From Talpa occidentalis (Eukaryota; Chordata; Mammalia; Eulipotyphla; Talpidae): a DNA stretch of 64,000 nt. The position numbers were made by a program, and so were the translations under genes. Below the pieces are notes generated by a model. That model saw nothing but the letters and a program-made list of their open reading frames with translations, had not been told where the DNA came from and ran no database searches. Each line of letters starts with the position of its first letter. The stretch's first letter is position 1. Positions 24,036-35,524 of the stretch are shown in pieces. Where the stretch lies: assembly GCF_014898055.3 (NCBI RefSeq), contig NW_023605194.1, forward strand, positions 101,749,258-101,813,257, read 5' to 3'.

Positions 24036-24559
24036 GGGGATTAAATTTTCAACAGTTTCTTGGCTCTTCCCCTATATCAGGGAGAAATTCACTTCACTAT
24101 TTGTGTTGTCTATTTCCTCTACTGGAGTCCAAAGTAGATCTGGAATTTTCAACATTTTTTAGTGAAGGATCTCCTAGAGACCAGACTAGATTTGCAGCCC
24201 TCCTCAAATGCTCCTGAGACGCCGCCTCGGCCACAGGTCTGACAATGACAAATGTGAACCAGCGTGAGCACTGTGAAGACTACCAGCCTGCTAGCCTCCA
24301 GGTTCCCCTCAAAACCACAAGCCAACATTGCAATTCATGGGTTTTCCTCAATGTCACTCAGGCATCAGCATCAGGTAAGAGAAGCATCCATGGGTTAGGG
24401 AGTCTCTAGACACTCCAAATATCACTCTGTGCCTTCCATGAGAAGAGCAATTACATGTTAAAATTAAAAATAAAACATGGGTGAAAAAGTAGAAGACAAA
24501 TATGATCCACTAACAGCATTCATTTATCTAATTTCATTCTTTCCTGTCTTTCTGTAATT
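24036..24559. other. Intronic sequence, nothing recognised
   Basis: 24180-24380 is somewhat richer in GC and CpG (GAGACGCCGCCTCGGCC at about 24217-24233) but has no supported reading frame or motif set. Confidence 0.4.
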
Positions 24560-24950
24560 AAAGCCCTTAAATGCAAAATATTCAAATTTCCAGCATCTTT
24601 TGACTAGGGATAGTCATGTGACACAGATCTGGCCAATGACAATTCTTTCAAAATAAAAGATGTTTTATTTTCAACACCCTCCCTTTTTTCCTGCTTCATG
24701 GTACATCCATCACTTTGTGGCTTTGAAAACTAAAAACTAAAGTCACTTGCTCAGTAGGAGACTAAGTCAGACTCCATAATGACATTGTAAGTATCTACAC
24801 CAGAGCAGCCCTGCCTACCTTTAAATTTTTTATTGTGTGAAAAAATGAGCCCACAGTCAAGCCTCCATGTGTTCAGTTTTGGGTAACCCGCAGACCAATG
24901 CAATACCAATACAATGTAAGCTAAGAACTTAATTTATAAGTCACGTCAGT
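24560..24950 (+). repeat. Possible ancient LTR remnant
   Basis: GGGATAGTCATGTGACACAG followed by ATCTGGCCAATGACAATTC resembles the start of an old MaLR/ERVL-type LTR. The remainder is too diverged to follow. Confidence 0.3.
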
Positions 24951-27529
24951 GATTTAGTGATAAAATACATTAATGAGGAAAAAATATCTCAGGCAAAAGG
25001 TAAATTTGAGACTAAATACAACTAGTTAAATAATAACAACATATTTATTTAACACTCCACACTAGTATTCATTAAATTCTGGAGCAGATGTTAATTTGCC
25101 ATCTATCTACTTCAAAAGAAAGAACATTGTAATATCATAAAATTAAAAAGATCCATAATCTCAAAATAAATAACTTCTTTTTTTTTTTAACCACATTATT
25201 CTGTTTTTGCCAAGGACTGGTTAAAAATTTGCCATGGTTGGGTATGATAATATTACCAACTTCACATGGGTGTGAAAATTAAACACATTATTTTATGCGA
25301 TAAGAAGAATGGGAAGCAAGTTTATGTTATTTTAATACACTCACTTGGCAAAAGTAAATAAGTGACAAATCAGTGTCTGTGCTCCAGTGTCTTATGAAAT
25401 GTTTAAATAGTCCATGAAATTTCAAAGCTTGATACCCACAAAAGTTAAATACCTCACCACAGTCTGTTTGACCACAAAGTCCAGGAGCACAACCACTAGA
25501 TTACGATGAAAATGCACAAAATATCAAAACTTTTCTGTGCATACAATTAAAGTTATAAATGTATAACTGCAATGGTAATCACTCATCCCAGAGCATATAA
25601 AGGGGAACAAGGTTTTTTAAGTGAAATGATTTTACCATGTTGCTAGTGGAATTCTCATTCATTTCCAATTAGTCACAGATAAAGATTCAGATTTGGAGGG
25701 TCACAATTGGGGCTACTGAACTTTGGGGTTTCTGCATACGTTGCATGCATCCAAAAGAAGACTGTGATTTCTCGAATTCAATGAGCAAGCATGCAGGTAA
25801 CCTAATGCTTGGTTCTCAATTTTTTCCAGCTCTACAAAAGTAGGGGGATCAGACACAAAATGGAAATGCAGTCCAATTCTTCCTTACCTCACTTCTTGTC
25901 ATGTTATACTACTGTATTTTAATATTTTAAATCATGAATTTTAAAAACTCCTCAGTTTGAAAAGACGCATGTGATCAAGCAGCTTCTTAATACAATAACT
26001 AAAAAATTTAACAACTAAATGTTTCTAACAATTTGACTAGGCATCTCCTAATAAATCTGAAAATGCTTAAAAGAAAATAGAGTTTGCCAAGCTGCATTAT
26101 ATAGTCCAGAGAAGAAATCAGGAACTTATTGCCTTGAAGAATTCAAATAATTACTAACATACAGAACAAAATGGACAAACGTTAAATTGTTTTACCTACA
26201 CTCTCACACGGTTTCACATTTTTATTTTAGAAAATTTTAGTTACTTCAAAGCCTGGCCAAGCCTTTTTCTTTTTCACTTGTGCCATCAAAAGGAATTTAC
26301 TGTTGATGTCATCAATCAGAAAGTTCTCTTAACATATAGGCAATGTTTCCATTTTTAATTATTAAAAATGGTTAATACTTTCTAGCTCTTAGTTTGTTTG
26401 TAGTTACCTCAAGTGTGAGGTCTCATATTTTTAAATTCAGTCTTCCAGTGCCAATTTTATAGGACAAAAGTAATAGGTGGTATACAAAAACAGCATGCAT
26501 TCCCTAGTGTTTACCACCAAAAAAGGGAAAAGTTAGGTGGCTAATGGAGAGTGGGAAGTGGAGGGTATGGGGACTGGCTTTATAACTGAAATGCAAAGGC
26601 ATACACATGAGGGCCAGAAAGTTTTGTAGGTATATTTCTACCTTCAGCAGATTTTAAAAAAGAAATTCCTGTTTCTTTAATACTGAAAGTCCTAAAAAGT
26701 CTAAATGAAAATACTGACTACACTCACCTTCGATAATATTATCATCTGTAGCTAAAATATTGCTTCTGACTAGACTTTTTAAACACACCCTTGTCACTCT
26801 TTTCCCTGCTTTCCACCCCCTCACGCCTACCAAATGTAACAATTTAAAGAACTTGCAAGTTCACAAGAAAGGGAAAGGTGTACCGGGGAACCCACAACTT
26901 CAATTTCACCTGGATTGACTTTCTTAGGGCACTACCATAATGTTGACTCTATGTTGCTTGATATACATTGAGTATTGTATTTCCCACATATTTTTTTTTA
27001 TAGTAAATTGTGTAACTTACATAAATTAAGGATGATGGAACATTCAAATGCAGTAAAATACACTATCTCTTGAATAGCTACAAAAATCAGGTAAGAATAT
27101 GGATGAAAAAATAGTTAAAAGTTATGTTAGCTCTCCTTGTCTATTTATTAAAGTTATAATGTATATAGGTATCTGTATATTTTAAATTTCCTCCAACTAA
27201 TGTGTTGCTTCAACCATGTCATTAATGAGCCACTGCATCCAAAATATCTAGTTAAAAGACACTAATCACTTTAATAAGATTAAATTGTTAATCAGGAAAA
27301 TTACTAATTTTTAAAATATCTTAATTTAGTAACTCCTTGTCAGCGTCACAAAAAAAACTACAAAATCTATGCTTCCTTTTATTTTTTAAGTAATTCTGAA
27401 CTAAGTTGTCTAAAAAACAGCTCAAAGATACTTTCACTCTGCAAAAACCTTCCCATAATTTAACAGCTAAAATAATTCTTTATAAAATTATCTAACTTCA
27501 AATTTTACCAGTTGTCTAAAAATTATTTT
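24951..27529. other. Intronic sequence, nothing recognised
   Basis: The longest stretch without identifiable repeats in the window. AT-rich, with only short reading frames. The minus-strand 62-codon frame at 26654-26842 has no recognisable family. Confidence 0.45.
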
Positions 27530-28140
27530 TTCTGGTTCAGGATCTAGTCCAGAATCTTACTTGGTTACCACTTTTCCTTATTCTCCCCTGATCTGTGACA
27601 CTTCTTTCTGGCTCCTACAGTAAAGTCTTTTACTGTGAGACTATCACCACGGCTGTGCCCTTTTCAAGGGCATCATATCAGAAAATACATATTATTATGC
27701 TTATTATGGTTGCTATAACTTTGATCAGCAGGATCATATAGTGTCTGCCAGTTTTCTTCATTAAAGGTACTGATTTCTCCTTTGTAATTAATTAGGTAAT
27801 CTTAAGGTGGAGACACCTTGAAACTATGGAAATATTCTGATGATATTAGATCTACACTATATTCTCATCCTACTGCCATACACAGATGATTCCTGCAACA
27901 ATTATTACTTGATGTTTGCCTACAGGTGATTTTCTATTTCCGTCATTCCTTCTACTTTTTTATTGGAAATTCAACTATAACAAAGAGTTGTCTTTTTCTC
28001 CCCATTTATTTATCCAATTATTTGCTTATATTAGTATAAACTCAAAGATATTTCCCTCCTAGGGGTTATAATACATTGTTTTGTTGTTTAAACTGTCCCC
28101 AATTAGCCCACTGGGATTCCCTTGTAAATATATCCATTAG
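27530..28140 (-). repeat. Ancient L1M fragment, antisense
   Basis: The series ACTTGATGTTTGCCTACAGG, TGATTTTCTATTTCCGTCATT, CCTTCTACTTTTTTATTGGAA, AACAAAGAGTTGTC and GGGGTTATAATACATTG matches a recurrent old L1 3' region in reverse orientation. Subfamily not assigned. Confidence 0.5.
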
Positions 28141-29043
28141 ACTTCCTTCTGAATTATAAAAATGCTACTTGAGCAAGGCATTTCTTTGAGTAAGGCATCA
28201 CTGATGGCTAAAGTTATAAGCAAACAAAAAAGAAAACCTCTGTAAAGGAACTAATAAATTGAAACGCTAGAATGTGCTATACCATCACAACTCTTGCTCA
28301 TCTAAAACGTACTGATCTTTGGTCTTTATTTTATTCACATCACTCTAGAGTTTTCTCATTATTATCACTATTAAACCCATTTCACCTTACATTTCCCCAA
28401 TCCTCAGATAATGGTACTTCAGGAACACAAAAACTAACCCCACCACCACCACACCAAAAGTACAGAGAATGAAGAAAAGGAAATCATACTTCATACAGCT
28501 CAGTAAGTAGTGGTTAATTAGCATGTGAAAATAGAGGGGTTTTTCCTGAAAAGATAAAAATCCTTACTGTCAAAATAATGTGGCAATTGCTTTGTTTTCC
28601 TCCCTACACACAGGCTGGCATTATAACCACTGAACATATTTTGCTAACTATATGTACCAGAGATCTAACAAAGCAACAAAAGACCAATTATATATGTACT
28701 GCCAATTAGTTCTCCTTCCTAATTTATCAACATTAATTAATCTATCTAAACAAAAAATAATGGTGCACGGGAATAAGGAACTGGTCTCAAGAGCTCACTG
28801 CACCATTACACTGTGCCTCACAGGTCAATACAAGCTTTTATACGAAAAACTTAGGTTTGCTTCTCAAGCTCAGAAGGTTCTCAAATCTTTCAAAGAACAA
28901 ATGCTTGCAAATGTCATTCTCATTAGGGATTAAGAAAAACAAATATATTTAGCATTATGATATGATAAACCAGATATTTCTTATTAGAATACAAAACAAA
29001 CACGTGGAAGATATCAAAGTTGAAGGAAAAAATATGTTAAAAG
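28141..29043. other. Intronic sequence, nothing recognised
   Basis: Frames at 28272 and 28652 show no family features. Confidence 0.45.
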
Positions 29044-29054
29044 TCTTTAAAATG

Positions 29055-29354
29055 GGGCCTCCCCTGGTGACACAGTGGGGTGAGCGCAGCGCAGTGAAGC
29101 TGTCCGCAGCCTCACAGCCTCAGCCTCTGCAGCACCATTCAGATCCCGGCCAGCCAGGGAGCAACCCACATGGCGCAGCAGACCTCTCCTGCCTCGCCTG
29201 CTGCTCCCCTCAGCAGTGTATTTCAGTCAGTCTGCCTGTTCTGTTCCCCGATCTATCTCTGGTGAATCCTCTTAGAATCCTCTTACCCTCCCGGGCCTCT
29301 GGCCTGTACCTCTGTTCTTGTATGCATGAATAAATCTTTAAAAAAAAAAAAAAA
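29055..29354 (+). mobile_element. tRNA-derived SINE, older subfamily with a small internal duplication
   Basis: Head GGGCCTCCCCTGGTGAC. CCTCACAGCCTCAGCCTCTG is a local expansion of the usual CAGCCTC word, and AATCCTCTTA is duplicated at 29264-29283. Tail GAATAAATCTTT plus A-run. Flanking gttaaaagtctttaaaatg and gttaaaaaaatctttaaaa form the target-site duplication. Confidence 0.9.
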
Positions 29355-30024
29355 GTTAAAAAAATCTTTAAAATGAAGAAAATTACATTTAACATGTATC
29401 ATTTCCCCTATGAGCTAGGAAAAGTCCATCACTGTCACTGCCATGATTAGGCTGTCCTGACGCAATGCAAGCAAATTTGATACAATGAGCTGCCAATATA
29501 AATGTGCTCACGTTCAGCTACGGTGTAGGTCAGGCTCCTGATCATCTCAAGCCTGAAGAACAGACATCAGCCTCTAACAGAGCTCCCCATCTCTTACTTC
29601 CCTCCAAATCACAAGCATCTATATGCTGGTAAGAGTCACTCCCCATTCCTACTCACCCGCTGGGCTCCAAAACAATGAACAAAGGTCTATCATTTTCTTA
29701 TAACCATGTGTGCAACTTCTACAACAGCAGGGCAGTATGGAATACGTTCCCTGTCCCCTGGTCTGGTGGGTGAATTCCTACTACCCCAAGACTCAGTACA
29801 GTCATCCGGGAAGTCCACACTCTGGTCACAACTGCCACAAGACAGCTGTTACAGCAATAATGAATCACTTTGTACTTATAGATACAACAGACTGGTAAGT
29901 TACCTGAGAGAAGGCTCATTTCATCTCTGCATTCCCAGATTCTACTGAATAGGTATTTCACTGAAATATGCTACAAAAGAACTATCATTTGACATTGCAC
30001 TAAATAGTAAATGGATGTTCTTTC
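29355..30024. other. Intronic sequence, nothing recognised
   Basis: Overlapping short frames at 29706-29961 on both strands have no recognisable product. Confidence 0.45.
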
Positions 30025-30105
30025 ACTTATCCTACAAAACATCAGGAACCTACATTTTCTCATTTTACAGATGAGGAAACTGCTACTAAAACTGGGATGA
30101 GGCAA
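30025..30105 (-). repeat. MIR fragment, antisense
   Basis: CATTTTCTCATTTTACAGATG followed by AGGAAACTGC is the reverse complement of the MIR core hallmark. Confidence 0.65.
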
Positions 30106-30950
30106 AGAAATAACCCATAAAACACAGATATCAAGGAAGCATAGAGCCCCCATTTCTTTCTCTCTTTAGTCTAGATGAGTTACTTCAGGTAATTACAATT
30201 TGTTTTCACTACCTAGGAAATTTACAAATAAGTGACAAAACTTTCAAAAGTAAATTTCCATGAGTCAAGCCGAAGTAAGGTTTTTCTGCTTTATAAAACA
30301 GCTATCATATCTTTATTTCAGAGAGGTAATTGTTATCTGAGACATTGCCTTAGGTAATGTTACTTTATGAAACTTGAATTTCAAATATCACCCAAGGCAG
30401 GATTCAGCGTGATCATTAAGTTTCTCCCCAAATCCTACTAGATAAGGACTTTTTTCAGTCCCTCAGTAAAATTTTCTTAAAAGACATGTTGACTTTTCTT
30501 ATGATGCAAAGAATACTGACTTTAAGAACAGTTTTGGATCGTATACCCTCCTTTTTTTTTTAACTCAAATAGCAACAGTTAAAAATAATAGTGGCTGAAG
30601 GTTATAGTTTCTTTTGGCTTTATTGTATCCTTTTGTGAGAGGGAAAAAAGGCAACAAATTAGCAACTAGGTAGTTCTCTTCCTTTAATTTTTTTTGTTCT
30701 TTTTGACTCTTTGTGAAAGCTTATAGGTGTTAAAAAAAAAAAACCTCTAGATACAGCAATGCAGTTGGAGAGATCCATTTTGAACCTCAGCCAAGACATA
30801 CAAAGCTAATTATGGAACTATTAATTACTAAATGTTTATAGTTATTTGAAGGCAACTAAGTTTCCACCAATATTCCAAAAGAATGCTAATAATGTTTACC
30901 ATAAACTTAAATTCTCACCTGTTCATACTTTGAAATTAGTTTTTCAGTTA
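30106..30950. other. Intronic sequence, nothing recognised
   Basis: AT-rich unique sequence. Confidence 0.5.
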
Positions 30951-30962
30951 TAAATGTGTGCC

Positions 30963-31248
30963 TTTTTTTTTTTAAAGATTTATTTATTTATATAAGCACT
31001 GGGTACAATCAGAAGTGCAGGAGGGTGAGAGAATTCACCAGAGCCAGAGTGGGGAGCAGAGCAGGCAGAAGGACCGAAGTACACTGCTGAGGGGAGCAAC
31101 GGGCGGCAGGAGAGGTCTGTGCGCCATGTGGGACCCTCCTCCGGTGGCCGGGAAGCAGCCGGGAATCGAACCAGCGCTGCGGAGGCTGCAGAGGCTGCGG
31201 GCAGCTTAGCAACCCAGCGCTCAACCGCTGCGCCACCGGGGAGGCCCC
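30963..31248 (-). mobile_element. tRNA-derived SINE, young GC-rich subfamily with 11-bp insertion
   Basis: T-run, AAAGATTTATTTATTTATA, CACTGGGTAC, body, then GGAAGCAGCCGGGAATCG and the head CACCGGGGAGGCCCC. Target-site duplication taaatgtgtgcctttttt at 30951-30968 and 31249-31266. Confidence 0.93.
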
Positions 31249-31266
31249 TAAATGTGTGCCTTTTTT

Positions 31267-33099
31267 AACCTATAAATTCAAATAAGAGTGTTGCAAAAGC
31301 TAAACGCTGTGATCAAATGGGCATTACTTTGTGAAACATGCTTTTTAAATTGCATATAGACCATTTAGTTGTGATTTGTAAACAAAATCTAAGTAAGTAA
31401 CAAATGTGTATTACTAGAGCCCAAGATAAGCTAAACTAGAATCCAAATATTGTCAAATGAAAATAACTCGTAAACATGGATAAAAAGAAAACCAACTGGA
31501 AAATTGACAGAGATAGACACAATTCTTCCACTAGATTTGGAAGTTAAATATTTACCAGAGAGAGAGTCTTCTGTGCAGATTCTCATAACTCAAAGTTCTT
31601 GGGCTACAGGTTATTTTTTCAGTCCTCTCATTGTGACTCAAGACATATTCTACTAAATGACTTTGGAAAGAATTAAGTCTTGTATTGTTATGAACTCTCA
31701 GCTGACAAAGTCATGAGTTAGGAACTAAATCAAAAGATACAATAACCTCCCCTCCCCCCCAAAAAAGAGGTCCAATGGTAAAGGACAAATACTATTAACT
31801 AGGAGGAGATGAGACAGGGACTGTTTTACCCATAACAGTTACAAAAGTAACTTTTATGACCAAAAACACATTAACTTAGGTCTTTAAAATAGAGGAAACA
31901 ATTCTGCAATACATATTTCACCTGAAAAACTAAAAATATGCATCTGAACACTTTACAGAAGCAATTTCAAAGAGTCTGAATGCAACAAGTTAATAAAATG
32001 GTTTAGAAAAATCATTTTATTGTTCAAAACCTCGGGGAATAAAGCTGTTTGTAATTTATTTAGGTCTTTACTTCACTAAATTGCTTTGGTGACCAAGCTT
32101 CCCATTTACGTGATTAAAGACATAAACCCAAATAGTTGAATAAAGCAATTATTTAAGAGTCCTGTTTTTCAACAGAGGTGCACTGAAAAATGTCAATAGA
32201 ATGCTTAGTGTTCATTATTGTCAAGGGACTTTGTTATTTAGAACACAGGGCCCCACTGACCAGAACTGAGCCAGGTTTCCAGATACACAACATGGGACAC
32301 ACATTTCTTCCTCCTCTTAGACTATCAAGTGAACTAGTGACAACCCTTGAAATATGAACACCGATACTTTGGCTAAAAATTCTTGTCAATTTTTTTTCTA
32401 ACTTCTCATTACCATTCTCTCTTTCTAATGATGTGGGTTCCCATTTGCCAGCATGAAAAGCTCCCAAGTTTTCCAAGTCCTGTGTTAACACTGAGACTCC
32501 CCCAGATCCCCCCACCCTTACCCTATTCTCTTCTAGCTAACATCTTAGGTTACAATAGTGACATTGCTTCTAAGCAACTGATTGACCTAAGTACAAAACT
32601 ATATCCTCCTGGGGTTTGTGAGCAAAAAACTGAGCTGGAAGGGTTGAAAACAACTGACTTCAGCAAAAAAAATACTTCAATATCTTCCTCTGTTTTTTTT
32701 TTTTTTCTTTTAAAGCACCTTCCTTTTGCATCTAGCGAGAATCATCCAAACTCTTTCACTGTGTCTATCCTGCAAAACAGAAGGAAGCATGGCAGCAAAA
32801 CTTCCTAATTCACAACCTTCTGTTCATGATATCAAGTTTATTTAATATGTTTCCCTTCTTATGTAACAAAATTCTAACTCTAAGCATTCATGAAAAAAAG
32901 GAGTATAAAAAAACTTTCAGCTATTGCATTAACAAATAATCCAATACAAAAAGCACCTGCTACCAAAACATCTTTGAATAAAATGAATTATTTGTTTCAA
33001 ACGTTTGGATTAATTACTGTTGACAAGCCAGGTAAAGATGGAAAACATTCACATTTCAAACCACTTTCTCTTTGAAATAACAAATAAACATGGGGGGTG
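31267..33099. other. Intronic sequence, nothing recognised
   Basis: No repeat family identified. A 141-codon frame at 32383-32808 runs through simple Ser/Phe-rich low-complexity sequence and a T-run. It is not judged coding. Confidence 0.45.
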
Positions 33100-33490
33100 T
33101 GCACAGAGTAATAACCAAATGAACATCAAAGTTAACAGGATTGACACTTAAGAAGGTTCAAAATCTTTGGCAGCTTTCTCTGTTTACTCTGTCTATAAGG
33201 TGGGGGGGGGGCCCACGAGGGAGGAAATACCTGACTTTCAAACTGTCAATGAAGCTTTCATGCTGTGGTGTTAGTTATATGGTCCACTTTTGACTCAAGC
33301 CAGGTTCTGTCCTGGATCAGTTATTACTTGGTACTACACAACTGGCCAGGGGAACAGGAAAGTTTAACAGTTCATTTATTTGGCACAATCCACACACTGT
33401 GTCACAGAGGAAGTTTTGTCTCTTCCAGTCTTGTTTGTTGACCGCGCCCCTTCTCCTCTGGATAGGGTTGGAGTGGTGGCTACTCTAATT
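33100..33490. promoter_or_regulatory. Candidate conserved or regulatory patch near the promoter
   Basis: Non-repetitive and higher in GC than its flanks, about 2 kb downstream of exon 1 in the gene's direction. It has TGTTTACTCTG at 33182, a G-run at 33202-33211 and TTGACCGCGCCCCTTCTCC at 33438-33456. The last contains CpGs that are otherwise rare in this intron. Assignment rests on composition and motifs only. Confidence 0.25.
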
Positions 33491-33811
33491 AATCAAGCAA
33501 AGGCACCTCTCTCCCCTCCTCTGATTTCCACTAAAGGCCTCTGACATCATTTTCTGACTGGCCTTGCTAGGCTCCAATATTCTCAGCATGTGTTGTGATT
33601 TCAGTTGGCACTTCAAACCCTGAAAGGAATGGAAATATTTCACAGAAATTTGCTTTTCCACCATGCTGCTACTGGGAACATGCATTTTCAAATGCAGATT
33701 AACTGATTCAGTTGACAATTTTAAAACCAGCAGATGGAGAAGGCAAAGAAGAGGTTCTTGTAACGCCCAGGGAAAACAGCAAAGCTGGACATTGTTTTTG
33801 ATAATGTTGGA

Positions 33812-34109
33812 GGGCCTCCCTGGTGGAGCCAGGGGTTAAGCCATGCACTATGAAGATATCCACAGCCTCTGCAGCACAAGTTCGATCCCCGGCTTGCCAA
33901 GGAACAACCCACGGGGCGCAGCAGGCCTCTCCTGTCTCCCCAGCTGCTCCCCTCAGCAGTGTATTTCAGTCAGTCTGCCTGTTCTGTTCCCTGCTCTGAC
34001 TCTGGTGAATCCTCTCACTTCCTCCATCCGCCCCCCCATCTCTGGCCTGTACCCCAGCTCTTGTATGCATAAATAAATAAATCTTTCAAAAGAGAGAAAG
34101 AGAGAGAGA
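33812..34109 (+). mobile_element. tRNA-derived SINE, older subfamily
   Basis: Head GGGCCTCCCTGGTGGAG, B box AGTTCGATCCCC and tail TGCATAAATAAATAAATC, followed by a decayed (AGAGA)n tail. Target repeats aatgttgga (33803-33811) and atatgttgga after the tail. Confidence 0.9.
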
Positions 34110-35029
34110 ATATGTTGGAATAGGAACTTTCTGGAGACACTGTGTAATGAATTTCACCCATCTCTAGTGAATTATCACCCATCTTTCGCACATTTGGTAA
34201 ATATATGCAATTTATCTATGACACTCCCACCCCAGATGTGACCGCTCCATCATGAGAAATAAAAAATCAAAAAATGGTACCAGGTGTCATTCTTGTACCC
34301 TGTCCAAAAAGGCAGACAGTGGAAGATTCTATTTTACTCTGCTCTTCCCACATTAAATAATAATCAACGTCAGAGAAGCAGAGCATTTGGATTTGAACAG
34401 ATGGCATCTAACAACTAACAAGCGAAGCAACTCTTTTGAGCATTAGATCTTAAATGTCTGAAGGTCTAAAAGATCAGGAGAGCTTATTTGTCTTAAGAGG
34501 GTTGGCAGCAGGATCTCCTGTAGTCACCTCCCAACGCTCAGGAATATGCGTCACTATTCACTCAGCAATTAAAAGCCAAAAAAAAAAAAAAATCAAACCA
34601 CCACAATTGTATAAAATTTCCCTCTCTCTAGACCAAATGGAGACAACCAAACCCAACACAATCAGCAATTCCTCCACTTGAGAGAAAACTAAGCCCGAAG
34701 GTAAACGCATGTATAAAGGTTAACAAACTTATCTAATTTTGACAAGGTTGTGCAACACCAAAAGAATCCTCAGGGTGCCCTTCCAGGGGGTGCATGTGAA
34801 TCTGCCTGCTCTGCAGTTATGTCTGCAGTTTAAACTAAAAGCACGAGCCCAGCTATTTATTCAGTGTCCCTCCCCATCGCAAAGCAGCACCCTTTTTCAA
34901 ATGAGCAAAATAGTTAAAAAAAAGAAAGAGCGAAAAATGCAGTGTTTCCGTTTAAAAGACCAACACGACTTGTTCTTTTGCTGAGCCAGATAAGTTTCCT
35001 CCCAGACCTCTGCAAACACCCCAGAACTC
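34110..35029. other. Intronic shoulder of the CpG island
   Basis: Unique sequence with rising GC content toward 35 kb. The short frames found here are not recognisable. Confidence 0.45.
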
Positions 35030-35450
35030 CATAGGTGGAAATGCCACACGCAGGGCGCGGAAAGGGGCTGGCAGTCGGGGTGGCAGGAACAGCCGGCCTG
35101 CCGAGGCGCGGGGAGCCCCCCCTGAGATTCAGGGGGGCCGGGTGGCGGCTGGGAAGAGGGGAAGCCAATGAGAGGACTGCTCCCCCGCCGGGCAAACGCA
35201 GGGGGAAGGTCAGCAATGGGGAGGGCAGCGAAAAGGCAGCGGATACCTTAGAAAGGGGAGAAAGAACCCAGGATGGGCCGGGAGGGGAAGCCTCGTCGCC
35301 GGGATGCCCCTGGAAGTTGGGGTCCTGGTGGGAGAAGTGGGGTGCACGGGGCTGTGTCAAGAAGCGGGGTGGGGTGGAGGGGCAGCGGGAGGGGGAGGGC
35401 GCAGCCTGGGAGGCACCGACCCCGCCGAGGGCTGGCGGCCGCCGGCGAGG

Positions 35451-35459
35451 CTCACCTGG
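35451..35459 (-). other. RAPGEF2: Splice donor of RAPGEF2 exon 1
   Basis: Minus-strand CCAG|GTGAG with the exon/intron boundary between 35456 and 35455. It is a full match to the mammalian U1 consensus at -2 to +5. It fixes the end of the coding exon and makes everything to the left intronic for RAPGEF2. Confidence 0.85.
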
Positions 35460-35524
35460 GGGGTCCTCTCGGCGGGGTTCTTCATCACGGCTTGGCGGAA
35501 GCTGTTATCCACGTAGGACGCCAT
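35456..35524 (-). CDS. RAPGEF2: RAPGEF2 first coding exon (N-terminal 23 codons)
   Basis: On the minus strand an ATG at 35524-35522 opens 23 codons beginning MASYVDNSFRQAV and ending ERTPQ. A consensus donor (CAG|GTGAG, intron GT at 35455-35454) follows directly, so the exon ends in phase 0. From memory this matches the start of the long isoform of RAPGEF2 (PDZ-GEF1), whose next exon should continue DLEIVYSYLHG. The paralogue RAPGEF6 shares the ERTP motif but differs before it. RAPGEF2 is a membrane- and junction-associated exchange factor for RAP1 and RAP2, with cyclic-nucleotide-binding-like, RasGEF-N, PDZ, RA and CDC25 domains. None of these domains is encoded here. The start context is good (G at -3 and at +4). 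The frame stays open upstream to 36784, so an earlier start is not formally excluded. Confidence 0.88.

Larger units (their letters stand above)
1..35455 (-). other. RAPGEF2: RAPGEF2 intron 1 (5' part only)
   Basis: All sequence left of the exon 1 donor is intron of the minus-strand gene. No second exon encoding the expected continuation (DLEIVYSYLHG) was seen, so the intron exceeds 35 kb and continues past position 1. This agrees with the very long first intron I recall for human RAPGEF2. The intron holds SINEs, L1, L2, MIR, LTR and hAT remnants, described separately. Confidence 0.75.

Noticed and set aside
32383..32808. 141-codon frame as a possible exon
   Set aside because: It runs through a T-run and simple sequence and has no family resemblance. 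AT-rich chance frame.
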